DNA of 64,000 bases from Guptibacillus hwajinpoensis (lineage in GTDB: Bacteria; Bacillota; Bacilli; Bacillales; Guptibacillaceae), in assembly GCF_020171785.1 (NCBI RefSeq), contig NZ_JAIVAE010000006.1:248001-312000 (forward strand), in the 5' to 3' direction. The first letter of the stretch is position 1. Each line of letters starts with the position of its first letter. The notes under the pieces were generated by a model, which did not search any database, was not told the DNA's origin, and was given only the letters and a program-made list of their open reading frames with translations. A program made the position numbers and the translations under genes. Of this stretch, positions 41,727-49,399 are shown one piece after another.

Positions 41727-42494
41727 ATGAAGTATTTTGATCTATCAAACAAGGTAGCCGTCGTTACGGGTGGAGGAAGAGGGATTGGAAAAGCAATGGC
41801 TCGTGCTCTCTCTGAAGCTGGCGCTAAAATTGCTATAGTAGGACGAACCTCAAATATACTTGAAGAAACGGCAGAAGAATTAAGCAAAGAAACAAATGGA
41901 ACAGTTCTTCCATTTGCTTATGATGTTACAAAGGAAGAGAGTATTAAAGAACTCGTAACTGATATCCATGAGAAACTTGGTTCTATCACTATTCTTATTA
42001 ATAATGCAGGTAAAACGGTGCGGAAATCGATCGAAGAGTTGGAACCTAGTGAATGGGATGATGTGATGGAAACAAATGTGAAATCTGTTTATATGATGAC
42101 AAGAGCAATTCTCCCTGATTTGAAAGAACAACAAGGATCACGAATTATTAACATTGCATCGATGGCAAGTGAAGTTGGCCTGCCATTTTCCACACCTTAT
42201 GGTCCAAGTAAAGCGGCAGTTGCACAATTGTCGAAACAGCTAGCACAAGAGCTATCTCCGCTTGGCATTACCGTGAATGCGATTAGTCCCGGTTTTATAA
42301 AAACACCATTTAACGAAAAAGCCCTTGAGAACCCGATCCTTTTAAATAAAATTAAGAATAGTAATCCAATGCATCGTATTGGTCAATTGGAGGAGCTAAT
42401 TCCAGCTGTTCTTTATCTCGCTTCCCCTTATTCTAGCTATACAACAGGGCAGAATCTTATCATTGATGGTGGGACAACTTCTCACGCCTTTTAG
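41727..42494 (+). CDS. Short-chain dehydrogenase/reductase (SDR)
   Basis: 255-residue classical SDR: cofactor motif TGGGRGIG, NNAG (LINNAGKTV), catalytic Ser in IASMAS, Tyr-x3-Lys in YGPSK, and the C-terminal GQNLIIDGGTTS. It resembles gluconate 5-dehydrogenase or 3-oxoacyl reductase-like enzymes; the substrate is unknown. ATG 41727 follows GAGGAGGAGG; a TTG two codons upstream is possible. No terminator follows; the promoter of the MutS2-like leader begins 9 bases after the stop. Confidence 0.92.
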   Translation: MKYFDLSNKVAVVTGGGRGIGKAMARALSEAGAKIAIVGRTSNILEETAEELSKETNGTVLPFAYDVTKEESIKELVTDIHEKLGSITILINNAGKTVRKSIEELEPSEWDDVMETNVKSVYMMTRAILPDLKEQQGSRIINIASMASEVGLPFSTPYGPSKAAVAQLSKQLAQELSPLGITVNAISPGFIKTPFNEKALENPILLNKIKNSNPMHRIGQLEELIPAVLYLASPYSSYTTGQNLIIDGGTTSHAF

Positions 42495-42502
42495 ATATGG
42501 GC

Positions 42503-42531
42503 TTGAAAGAAGTATGGCCCTCCCTTATAAT
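42503..42531 (+). promoter_or_regulatory. Promoter of the MutS2-like leader transcript
   Basis: TTGAAA (42503-42508), 17-base spacer, TATAAT (42526-42531). Transcription should begin near 42538, giving a leader of about 350 nt before the MutS2-like gene. Confidence 0.82.
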
Positions 42532-42565
42532 AAATGTAACCTGAAAAGAAAAAGGGGAAAAGTTT

Positions 42566-42589
42566 ATGTTATCGGTGATTCTTAACTAA
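42566..42589 (+). CDS. Seven-residue leader peptide MLSVILN
   Basis: ATG 42566 is 8 bases behind a strong AAAGGGG. The frame reads MLSVILN and stops at TAA 42587-42589. Codons 4-8 (GTG ATT CTT AAC TAA) are the 5' arm of a long helix with 42663-42676. This is the layout of leader peptides in ribosome-mediated attenuators such as those of antibiotic-resistance genes. Assignment is by architecture; translation is not shown. Confidence 0.72.
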   Translation: MLSVILN

Positions 42590-42678
42590 CGTAATTTTAT
42601 AGACAGTTTGGTTTTTAAAGACGCATATATACTATGCTTATTTAATTATGCCTTCTGTCAAATTAGTTAAGAACACAG
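42575..42678 (+). promoter_or_regulatory. Anti-antiterminator helix and antiterminator 5' strand
   Basis: Bases 42575-42589 (GTG-A-TTCTTAACTAA) pair with 42663-42676 (TTAGTTAAGAACAC), 14 bp with one bulged A. The second strand overlaps the antiterminator strand GAACACAG (42671-42678), so both helices cannot form at once. GACAG (42602-42606) and CTGTC (42655-42659) extend the stem. Confidence 0.75.
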
Positions 42679-42702
42679 ATTTAAGCTCATGAATGATGAC
42701 GA

Positions 42703-42761
42703 CCATTCCAGCTGCGCCTCTGTGCGCGGCTTTTTATATGCTTTTTTAAGCATGGGAATGG
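42703..42761 (+). other. Nested three-way RNA structure with internal terminator-like hairpin
   Basis: CCATTCC (42703-42709) and GGAATGG (42755-42761) enclose two hairpins: GCTGCGC/GCGCGGC followed by TTTTTAT (42711-42737, terminator-like) and ATGCTT/AAGCAT (42738-42753). This may be a structured element of the leader or a first terminator. Confidence 0.55.
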
Positions 42762-42780
42762 GGAAGTCTACCCTTTTATA

Positions 42781-42823
42781 AAAGAGCTACGAGTGAACCT
42801 GTGTTCATTTGTAGCTCTTTTTT
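42781..42823 (+). terminator. Conditional terminator before the MutS2-like gene
   Basis: AAAGAGCTAC (42781-42790) pairs perfectly with GTAGCTCTTT (42811-42820); GAAC/GTTC closes the inner stem; T6 follows. CTGTGTTC at 42799-42806 and GAGCT at 42784-42788 are also complementary to the upstream GAACACAG and AGCTC (42671-42688), so an antiterminator can dissolve this hairpin. Confidence 0.88.
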
Positions 42824-42840
42824 ACGTTAGGAGCGTGTGT

Positions 42841-42882
42841 ATGTTAATTGAACGAACGCATTATAGGAGCACAAACGACTGA
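42841..42882 (+). CDS. Thirteen-residue upstream ORF MLIERTHYRSTND
   Basis: ATG 42841 follows AGGAG by 7 bases. The frame ends with TGA 42880-42882, whose last bases are the start of the GAGGAGG ribosome site of the MutS2-like gene, 13 bases before its TTG. This suggests translational coupling. The ATTGAACGAAC stretch inside it is repeated at the main start. Confidence 0.6.
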   Translation: MLIERTHYRSTND

Positions 42883-42895
42883 GGAGGAAGAAAAA

Positions 42896-44815
42896 TTGAA
42901 CGAACAAACGATGGCAACACTTGAATTTGATAAAATCCGTAGCGAGATCGCCCACTATGCGCTTTCCGAAGAAGCGAAAGGTGAGATCCAGAAAATGAAA
43001 CCCTCACATGATACAAAAGTGGTTCAAAACAGATTAAATGAGACTACCGAGGCAAAAGCGATTATAAAGAAGAGCTCTAGTGTTCCTCTTCATGGCCTTC
43101 ATGGCATCATTCAAGTGATAAAGCAATTAAACAAAGGACTTGCATTACGACCTGATCAGCTTACAACCGTACTGGATTTGATTGAAAGTGGTCGAAGAAT
43201 GAAACAGTTCATGGTGGGAAAAGAGTGGTTAGCTCCCACGATTTCAAGCTATGTGTATTCTCTTTTTGAACTTACAGATCTTGAAGAAGAGTTAAAACAA
43301 TCGATTCGAAATGGGGAAATCGACGATACTGCGAGTAAAGAGTTAGGAAGAATAAGAAAAAAAATAACTGTATATGAAGAAAGGGTGAAGGAGAAACTTA
43401 ACCAGCTTCTGCGTTCATCATCAAAACGAAAAGCTCTCCAGGATACCATTATTAGTGATCGTAACGGACATTATGTTGTAGCAGTTAAAAAGGAATATCG
43501 TAAACAAATCAAAGGAACGGTTCACGATCAATCATCAAGTGGTTCAACGGTTTATATTGAACCTGAGGAAGTTCGAAAAGTTCAAGTAGATTTAAATGAA
43601 TTAAAAGCGGATGAATACCTGGAGGAACAGCGCATTCTGAGCAAATTAACAGGAGAAGTGGAGCAATATGCACAGGAGATCTCCATTAACATTGAAACGA
43701 TGACGCACTATGATTATATTTTTGCCAAAGCAAAATATAGTGTAGCGATTGATGGAAGTCAAGTTCAGCTATCATCCGAACCAATGATCGAACTACGCAA
43801 CGGTCGCCATCCATTGTTAGCTAAAGAAGCTGTTCCCTTAACCCTTGAACTAGGGAAGGGATATAAAGGATTAGTGATTACTGGCCCAAATACAGGAGGG
43901 AAAACCGTTGCCATTAAAACAGTCGGTCTTCTTGCGATGATGGTGCAATGTGGCTTACACATTCCGGCTGAAGAGTCTTCTGTGTTTGGAATGTTTGGCA
44001 ACATACTCGTTGATATTGGCGATGGACAGAGTATTGAACAATCGTTAAGTACTTTCTCTTCACGAATTTCGAATATCATTACCATTTTGCAAGATGCTGG
44101 ACCTGATGCTCTTGTCATTCTAGATGAGCTTGGTTCAGGAACAGATCCTGGTGAAGGGATGGGAATTGCCGTATCGATTTTAGAACAATTAAATCGCCTC
44201 GGCGCAACCATTCTTTCCACAACGCATTATAGCGAGATGAAGAATTTTGCATCTGCCCATCCTGATTTCGAGAACGGGTCGATGGAGTTTGATCCACAAT
44301 CACTGCGGCCGACGTTTAAGTTGCGAATGGGCATACCCGGTGAAAGTCAGGCATTTGCAATTGCCCTCAGGCTTGGCATGCATCCGAAGATTATTGAGCG
44401 TGCTCATGAAATTACGTATCAGGAGAAGGAAACTTACAATAAGCGAGAGCAGCGTGATTGGCACTATGAACAACAGTTGAAAAGTAAAAAGGTCGATCAA
44501 CCGCGACGGCAAAAAGTACAGGTTGAAAAGCACTTTGAACAGTTTTCCATTGGAGACAGCGTGGCGATACCTTCTATGGAGGAAAAAGGAATTGTTTACA
44601 AACCGATTGATGAGTTTGGGAACGTGATGGTCATGATTAATGGCAAAAAAGAGACGATTCATGCGAAGCGATTAAAACTCCTTTTGCCAGCAAGCGAACT
44701 TTACCCTGAGAATTATGATTTTGATATCCTGTTTGAATCGGTTGAGAACAGAAAGAAAAAGAAATTGATGAATCGAAAGCATGTGGATGGCTTGAAAATT
44801 GATTATGAAGAGTAG
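42896..44815 (+). CDS. MutS2-like ATPase lacking the Smr nuclease domain
   Basis: 639-residue MutS2 paralog. Core/clamp region (~1-300) has LQDTIISDRNGHYVVAVKKEYRKQIKGTVHDQSSSGSTVYIEPEEV; the ATPase has Walker A GPNTGGKT near residue 330 and Walker B ALVILDELGSGTDPGEG near 405. A KOW-like segment follows (FSIGDSVAIPSMEEKGIVYK), then a short tail. The ~75-residue Smr nuclease domain of canonical MutS2 (~785 aa) is absent. TTG 42896 is chosen for GAGGAGG 8 bases upstream; TTG 42848 has no good site. B. subtilis MutS2 acts on collided ribosomes, so this form may split ribosomes without cutting mRNA (inference). Confidence 0.9.
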   Translation: MNEQTMATLEFDKIRSEIAHYALSEEAKGEIQKMKPSHDTKVVQNRLNETTEAKAIIKKSSSVPLHGLHGIIQVIKQLNKGLALRPDQLTTVLDLIESGRRMKQFMVGKEWLAPTISSYVYSLFELTDLEEELKQSIRNGEIDDTASKELGRIRKKITVYEERVKEKLNQLLRSSSKRKALQDTIISDRNGHYVVAVKKEYRKQIKGTVHDQSSSGSTVYIEPEEVRKVQVDLNELKADEYLEEQRILSKLTGEVEQYAQEISINIETMTHYDYIFAKAKYSVAIDGSQVQLSSEPMIELRNGRHPLLAKEAVPLTLELGKGYKGLVITGPNTGGKTVAIKTVGLLAMMVQCGLHIPAEESSVFGMFGNILVDIGDGQSIEQSLSTFSSRISNIITILQDAGPDALVILDELGSGTDPGEGMGIAVSILEQLNRLGATILSTTHYSEMKNFASAHPDFENGSMEFDPQSLRPTFKLRMGIPGESQAFAIALRLGMHPKIIERAHEITYQEKETYNKREQRDWHYEQQLKSKKVDQPRRQKVQVEKHFEQFSIGDSVAIPSMEEKGIVYKPIDEFGNVMVMINGKKETIHAKRLKLLLPASELYPENYDFDILFESVENRKKKKLMNRKHVDGLKIDYEE

Positions 44816-44913
44816 TGAAAACCATCCAAGCGGAAATCTTACTTCATGTTTGAAAGAAGGTAAGAAACGCAGAAATGTAGAAGAACGTTTGTAGCAACTA
44901 GTAGGAGGTAAAA

Positions 44914-45288
44914 ATGATGAATTTAGGAGCTTTTTCAGTCAGTTTAAGTGTAAAGGATATCCAAGCTTCAAAGAATTTTTACGAAAAATTAGGTTTTCAA
45001 ACGTTAGGAGGAGATATCTCACAAAATTGGCTCATTATAAAGAATGGAAGTACCGTTATCGGTCTTTTTCAAGGAATGTTTGAGAAAAATATGCTTACAT
45101 TTAATCCTGGTTGGGATGAGAACGCTGAAAACCTAGAGTCGTTTACGGACATCCGAATCCTTCAGAATACGTTAAAAGAAAACGGTGTGAAAATTCTTTC
45201 TGAAGCGGATGAATCAAGTGAAGGGCCAGCGAGTTTTACAATAGAAGACCCAGATGGCAATCCTATTCTTGTAGATCAGCATAGATAA
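44914..45288 (+). CDS. VOC family protein (glyoxalase/bleomycin resistance-like)
   Basis: 124-residue protein: LGAFSVSLSVKDIQASKNFYEKLGFQTLGG and the C-terminal ASFTIEDPDGNPILVDQH are typical of the VOC fold. The paired metal ligands are only partly evident, so activity is uncertain. ATG 44914 (or the ATG one codon on) follows TAGGAGGT. Confidence 0.87.
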   Translation: MMNLGAFSVSLSVKDIQASKNFYEKLGFQTLGGDISQNWLIIKNGSTVIGLFQGMFEKNMLTFNPGWDENAENLESFTDIRILQNTLKENGVKILSEADESSEGPASFTIEDPDGNPILVDQHR

Positions 45289-45406
45289 AAGCAACTTGTT
45301 TTCTAAATTAGCACTCTCTCTGCGTAGAATTCCTCTGAAAAGGGTAATGCGTGTAATAGAACATTCTGCTCGGGCAGAAAAGATGGCAAAGTGGAGGATG
45401 AGAGAG

Positions 45407-45874
45407 ATGCAAAAAATGAACAGAGGAATTTTAACAGCCGTTTCGTCAATTGCGATTGCTCAGGGGCTGAAGATTTTGACGCATAAGAAATTAACAGGAG
45501 AATGGGATGTGAAGCAAGTGGCGACAACTGGTGGGATGCCGAGTTCACATTCCGCTGGTGTTGCAGCACTTACAACTTATATTGCATCAAACAAAGGGTC
45601 TCGTCATACAGAAACGGCGCTCGCGACTATTTTCGGGGTCATTGTGATGTATGATGCTCAGGGAGTTAGGCGTCATACTGGAGAAATTGCGGCTCTAGTA
45701 AACGATTTAGAAGATAACCTGGCGACGATCTCTGGCGATTACCCCAGCATGCAATTTGTGGAAAGAGAAAAAGAGTTGAAAGAGCTTCTCGGGCATCAAC
45801 CTGTTGAGGTTCTAGGTGGAGCCATTTTGGGGGCAACTTTAGGCTTTCTTTCAGCTAAATATGAGAATAAGTAG
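45407..45874 (+). CDS. Divergent PAP2 family protein (YuiD-like)
   Basis: 155-residue membrane protein of the acid phosphatase/vanadium haloperoxidase-related group (YuiD 158 aa). Motifs: SSIAIAQGLKILTHKKLTGEWDVKQVATTGGMPSSHSAGVAAL, VIVMYDAQGVRRHTGEIAALVNDL, and LKELLGHQPVEVLGGAILG. SSHS and RRH mimic PAP2 catalytic residues. ATG 45407 is 9 bases behind GTGGAGG and gives the family length; the longer frame from 45296 adds a basic non-family leader. Confidence 0.88.
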   Translation: MQKMNRGILTAVSSIAIAQGLKILTHKKLTGEWDVKQVATTGGMPSSHSAGVAALTTYIASNKGSRHTETALATIFGVIVMYDAQGVRRHTGEIAALVNDLEDNLATISGDYPSMQFVEREKELKELLGHQPVEVLGGAILGATLGFLSAKYENK

Positions 45875-45890
45875 TAAGTATACAGAGAGG

Positions 45891-45922
45891 AAATCATAGG
45901 CGCTTTGCCTATGATTTTTTTT
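45891..45922 (+). terminator. Terminator after YuiD-like gene
   Basis: AAATCATAGGC pairs with GCCTATGATTT, followed by T-run. Confidence 0.85.
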
Positions 45923-45934
45923 GTGATTTGGCAG

Positions 45935-46010
45935 ATCGCGGAATTAATTTAAAAATCGCGGATATATTTCAAATATCGCAGAAATAATCGACTTTCCGCG
46001 TAATTAACGG
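45935..46010. repeat. Second 20-bp tandem repeat array, four degenerate CGCGGAA units
   Basis: CGCGGAA (45937), CGCGGAT (45957), CGCAGAA (45977) and CGCGTAA (45997) recur at exactly 20-base steps with AT-rich spacers (TTAATTTAAAAAT). Same unit as the array at 9390-9490, more diverged. Confidence 0.75.
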
Positions 46011-46122
46011 CATTTTTCTTGAACATTGACGCCACGAGCACATCACACAAACAGATTGCTTTCATTTAAAATGTGATTTTGAAATAATATGAAGTGCAAG
46101 AAGGATAGAGGAGGAAATCAAA

Positions 46123-47226
46123 TTGACACATACAACAAAAACAACCGAAGCGTTATTCAAAACGTTCAATAGTGAAAAATTAACTTTAGAAAATCGTACG
46201 GTTATGGCTCCAATGACGAGAGGTTTTTCACCAGGAAATGTACCTGGTGAAGATGTAGCTGCATATTATCGCCGTAGAGCTGAAAATGGTGTTGGCTTAA
46301 TCGTCACAGAAGGGACAGGTATTAACCATCCTTCTTCTGTTTCAGGAGCAAGTATTCCAGTATTTCATGGTGAAGAAGCACTTAATGGCTGGGAAAATGT
46401 CGTCAAAGAAGTGCATGAAGCTGGTGGTAAAATTGCGCCTCAGCTTTGGCACGTTGGAATGACTCGAAAAATGGGTGAGCTGCCAAACGAAGAAGCACAA
46501 CCAGTTGGCCCGTCAGGTCTAGCACTATCTGGTGAGAAAGTAAACGAGCCTTTAACTACAGAAGAAGTTGAGCAGCTCGTTGAAGCATACGCACAGGCGG
46601 CAGCAGATGCGAAGCGACTCGGTTTTGATGCGATTGAACTTCATGGAGCACACGGTTATTTAATTGACCAGTTTTTCTATGAACAAACAAATCAGCGCAC
46701 TGACCGCTACGGTGGCGATCTTGTAGGGAGAACACAGTTCGCAGTTGAGATCATTGAAGCGTGCCGGCGGAAGGTTGGTCCAGACTTCCCGATTATCTTC
46801 CGTTTTTCTCAATGGAAAATGCACGATTTTAAAGCGAAGCTAGCTACTACACCTGAGGAATTAGAACAGTTCTTAGCGCCGCTCGTTGAAGCTGGAGTGG
46901 ATATTTTCCACTGTTCAACACGTCGTTTCTGGGAGCCTGAATTTGAAGGATCTGAATTGAATTTAGCAGGTTGGACGAAGAAACTAACTGGTAAGCCAGT
47001 TATTTCAGTAGGCTCCGTAGGACTTGATGGCGAATTTACAAGCTTCTCAGGTGCCAATACAACGAGTCTTGATGGCTTGATTGGAAAGCTAGAAAATGAG
47101 GAATTTGATCTTGTTGCCATTGGTCGCTCTTTATTAATGGATCCTGAATGGGTAAATAAAGTACGCGATGGGCGTGCAGATGACCTATTACCATTTGATA
47201 AAGAAGCTTTGCAAAAATTATACTAA
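46123..47226 (+). CDS. Old yellow enzyme family NADH:flavin oxidoreductase
   Basis: 367-residue FMN TIM-barrel ene-reductase: LENRTVMAPMTRGFSPGNVPGEDVAAYYRRRAENGVGLIVTEGT, GKIAPQLWHVG, and DAIELHGAHGYLIDQFFYEQTNQRTDRYGG (the active-site HxxH). DLVAIGRSLLMDPEW binds the FMN phosphate. TTG 46123 follows AGAGGAGG. Monocistronic. Confidence 0.92.
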   Translation: MTHTTKTTEALFKTFNSEKLTLENRTVMAPMTRGFSPGNVPGEDVAAYYRRRAENGVGLIVTEGTGINHPSSVSGASIPVFHGEEALNGWENVVKEVHEAGGKIAPQLWHVGMTRKMGELPNEEAQPVGPSGLALSGEKVNEPLTTEEVEQLVEAYAQAAADAKRLGFDAIELHGAHGYLIDQFFYEQTNQRTDRYGGDLVGRTQFAVEIIEACRRKVGPDFPIIFRFSQWKMHDFKAKLATTPEELEQFLAPLVEAGVDIFHCSTRRFWEPEFEGSELNLAGWTKKLTGKPVISVGSVGLDGEFTSFSGANTTSLDGLIGKLENEEFDLVAIGRSLLMDPEWVNKVRDGRADDLLPFDKEALQKLY

Positions 47227-47268
47227 ATACGTGAAGTTGTCATAGCATAACGTTATGAACAGCTTTGT

Positions 47269-47314
47269 AATCAAGTATTCCTTTACTTTGTTTAAAGGAA
47301 TACTTGATTTTTTT
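47269..47314 (+). terminator. Terminator after OYE gene
   Basis: AATCAAGTATTCCTTTA pairs with TAAAGGAATACTTGATT, followed by T7. Confidence 0.9.
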
Positions 47315-47408
47315 ATTGTTAATATCAAAATAAATACATACTATTATTTACCAAAATACTAGGATAGGTGTAGAATCGATAGAGAACAGTCATGGAAAAA
47401 TAACTTTT

Positions 47409-48473
47409 ATGGAAGTGACAAGGCCTATGGAATCATTATTAGCTAACTTCTCAATCTTACTATTTATGCACCTTTGCATTCAAAGTGTATACTACATCGC
47501 TTTTCAGAAGCGATGGCCAGATCAAGTTGTCGAAGTTGCACATGTGCTGATTGTAGTAATTGGTATTTTTTTCCTTTATCAATTACCAGTCGTTCTTAAT
47601 AACTATTGGTTTGATTTACGTACGATTCCAATGGTCATTCTTATTCTATACCACGGGTCCCGATTGGGGGTTCCGGTTTTAATAATTGTTACACTTGCTC
47701 GCTTCGCTTTTCCAGGTGAATTTATTATGTTGGAGCTTCTTTTTACCTTGTTCATTCCGACGGTTGTGACTCTCCTTATTCGTGAGAGGCTTTTTCGAAA
47801 TCTGACTTATCTAAACCTCTTTCTCTATTTTATTGGGATTTGGTTGATTTCCGATGCCATTATCGGTTACATCATTTCAGACAGCGTTACAATCTATTCG
47901 TACTTCATTCGTTTCTTGTCTTTTCAGCTGTCTGCTTTAATCATGTATTTTTTTATACAAACGAGTACAAGAAACCTTGAGATGAGTGAGCAGCTTCGTT
48001 TTTATGCTGAACACGACTCTTTGACAGGTCTTTTAAACCTTAGAAGTTTTCTTAGAAAAGCGAGAGAGCATGAAAGTCATGTATTGAAAGTGGTGGCCAT
48101 GCTTGACCTTGATTTTTTCAAACAAATTAATGACACTTACGGTCATTTGAATGGGGATCGTGTTCTTGCTGACTTTGCGGCTTTTCTTTCAGAACAGGAT
48201 GATTGGCTTGTTGGACGATACGGAGGAGAAGAATTTATTGTTATACTCGAAGCGGCTACGAAGGAAGAGGCTTACGATCGTATGAAAACCTTGCAGCGAA
48301 GTTTGAGTAAACAACAATTCATTACTGAAATGGGAGAAGAAATACAAAATGTTTCGGTTTCCATTGGACTAGCTGAGCTCGACCAACAAAATCCTCTCAT
48401 GACTTCAGTGGAGCGAGCAGACAAGTGTCTTTATAAAGCGAAGAAAAATGGGCGAAACCAGGTCTGCTTTTAG
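47409..48473 (+). CDS. Diguanylate cyclase (5TM sensor plus GGDEF)
   Basis: 354-residue membrane protein. Five to six hydrophobic helices (~10-185) of the 5TMR-LYT kind precede a GGDEF domain (~200-354) with the active motif GGEEF (RYGGEEFIVIL) and DLDFFKQINDTYGHLNGDRVL. It should make c-di-GMP. No EAL domain. An RxxD inhibitory site is not obvious. Start is uncertain: ATG 47409 has a weak site, ATG 47427 follows AAGG too closely. Confidence 0.9.
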   Translation: MEVTRPMESLLANFSILLFMHLCIQSVYYIAFQKRWPDQVVEVAHVLIVVIGIFFLYQLPVVLNNYWFDLRTIPMVILILYHGSRLGVPVLIIVTLARFAFPGEFIMLELLFTLFIPTVVTLLIRERLFRNLTYLNLFLYFIGIWLISDAIIGYIISDSVTIYSYFIRFLSFQLSALIMYFFIQTSTRNLEMSEQLRFYAEHDSLTGLLNLRSFLRKAREHESHVLKVVAMLDLDFFKQINDTYGHLNGDRVLADFAAFLSEQDDWLVGRYGGEEFIVILEAATKEEAYDRMKTLQRSLSKQQFITEMGEEIQNVSVSIGLAELDQQNPLMTSVERADKCLYKAKKNGRNQVCF

Positions 48474-48555
48474 CACTTTGCACATTCGTCGGTTTAAAAA
48501 GATGAATTTGCGGAATATAACAAGTGTTAAGGTTTTTAAAGGAGGACGAATTGTC

Positions 48556-49194
48556 ATGAAAGTACTCGTTATTGGAGCAAATGGACAAGTAGGAACACAT
48601 TTAATTTCGAAATTAGCTGAACGCGGTCACGAACCAGTCGGTATGATTCGCGATACAGATCAAGTCAAGGCGATTGAAGATGCTGGCGGCAAAACCGTAC
48701 TAGGTGATCTTGAGAAAGATTTCTCACAAGCGTTGTATGGCTGTGAAGCGGTGATCTTCGCTGCAGGTTCTGGCCCACACACTGGTGCGGATAAAACGAT
48801 CATGATTGACCAAGAAGGTGCAATTAAAGCCGTTGATGAAGCGAAGCAACAGGGCATTAAGCGCTTTGTAATGCTAAGCACGGTTGGGTCCGATTACCCA
48901 GAAAAAGGACCAGATGAAATGAAGCCATACTTATATGCGAAAAAACGTGCTGATGAGCACTTAAAAGCTACAAACTTAACGTACACGATCCTTCGCCCGG
49001 GCCGTCTTTCAAATGACCCTGGTACAGGAAAGATTAGAGCTTCTGAAACATTAGAAGATAAATCTGGTCAAATTCCACGCGAAGATGTAGCGGCTGTTCT
49101 AGCTGAAGTTCTAGAGAATGAGCATACGTTTAATCGTTCATTTGAGGTTCTAGACGGTGACCACAGCATCAGTGATGCGATTGGTCAGCTATAG
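48556..49194 (+). CDS. NAD(P)-binding SDR-like protein (YhfK type)
   Basis: 212-residue atypical SDR: Rossmann motif VLVIGANGQVGTHLISKLAERGHEPVGMIRD, then GCEAVIFAAGSGPHTGADKTIMID and KRFVMLSTVGSDYPEKGP, TYTILRPGRLSNDPGTGKI. The catalytic YxxxK of classical SDRs is replaced by YAKKRADEHLK, as in YhfK-like proteins. ATG 48556 follows AAAGGAGG; the upstream frame overlaps the GGDEF gene. Confidence 0.88.
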   Translation: MKVLVIGANGQVGTHLISKLAERGHEPVGMIRDTDQVKAIEDAGGKTVLGDLEKDFSQALYGCEAVIFAAGSGPHTGADKTIMIDQEGAIKAVDEAKQQGIKRFVMLSTVGSDYPEKGPDEMKPYLYAKKRADEHLKATNLTYTILRPGRLSNDPGTGKIRASETLEDKSGQIPREDVAAVLAEVLENEHTFNRSFEVLDGDHSISDAIGQL

Positions 49195-49209
49195 AGTTTA
49201 TTTTGTGGG

Positions 49210-49240
49210 AGACTTAACGTCCGTTAAGTCTCTTTTTTTC
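49210..49240 (+). terminator. Terminator after NAD(P)-binding protein gene
   Basis: GAGACTTAACG and CGTTAAGTCTC, followed by T7. Confidence 0.88.
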
Positions 49241-49369
49241 TGTTGGATAAAGTTACTCCTTGTATTTAATACATAGTTATAGAAAAATAATTAGTGACTT
49301 TTTCATCATTTTTCGACGAAAAAATTGCGATGAAGGCGAACTAATGATAATGTGGTATAGGTCAGTGCA

Positions 49370-49383
49370 TGAAAGCGTTAACA
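49370..49383 (+). promoter_or_regulatory. cre site upstream of the second alanine symporter
   Basis: TGAAAGCGTTAACA matches TGWAARCGYTWNCW at all positions. It lies 17 bases before the start codon, downstream of any promoter, so CcpA would act as a roadblock. Confidence 0.78.
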
Positions 49384-49399
49384 TAAAGGAGTAGAGAGA

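Noticed and set aside
42541-42840. T-box or other known riboswitch in front of the MutS2-like gene
   Set aside because: No T-box core (GGGTGGNACCGCG) or other riboswitch consensus is present; the leader ORF and alternating helices explain the region better.
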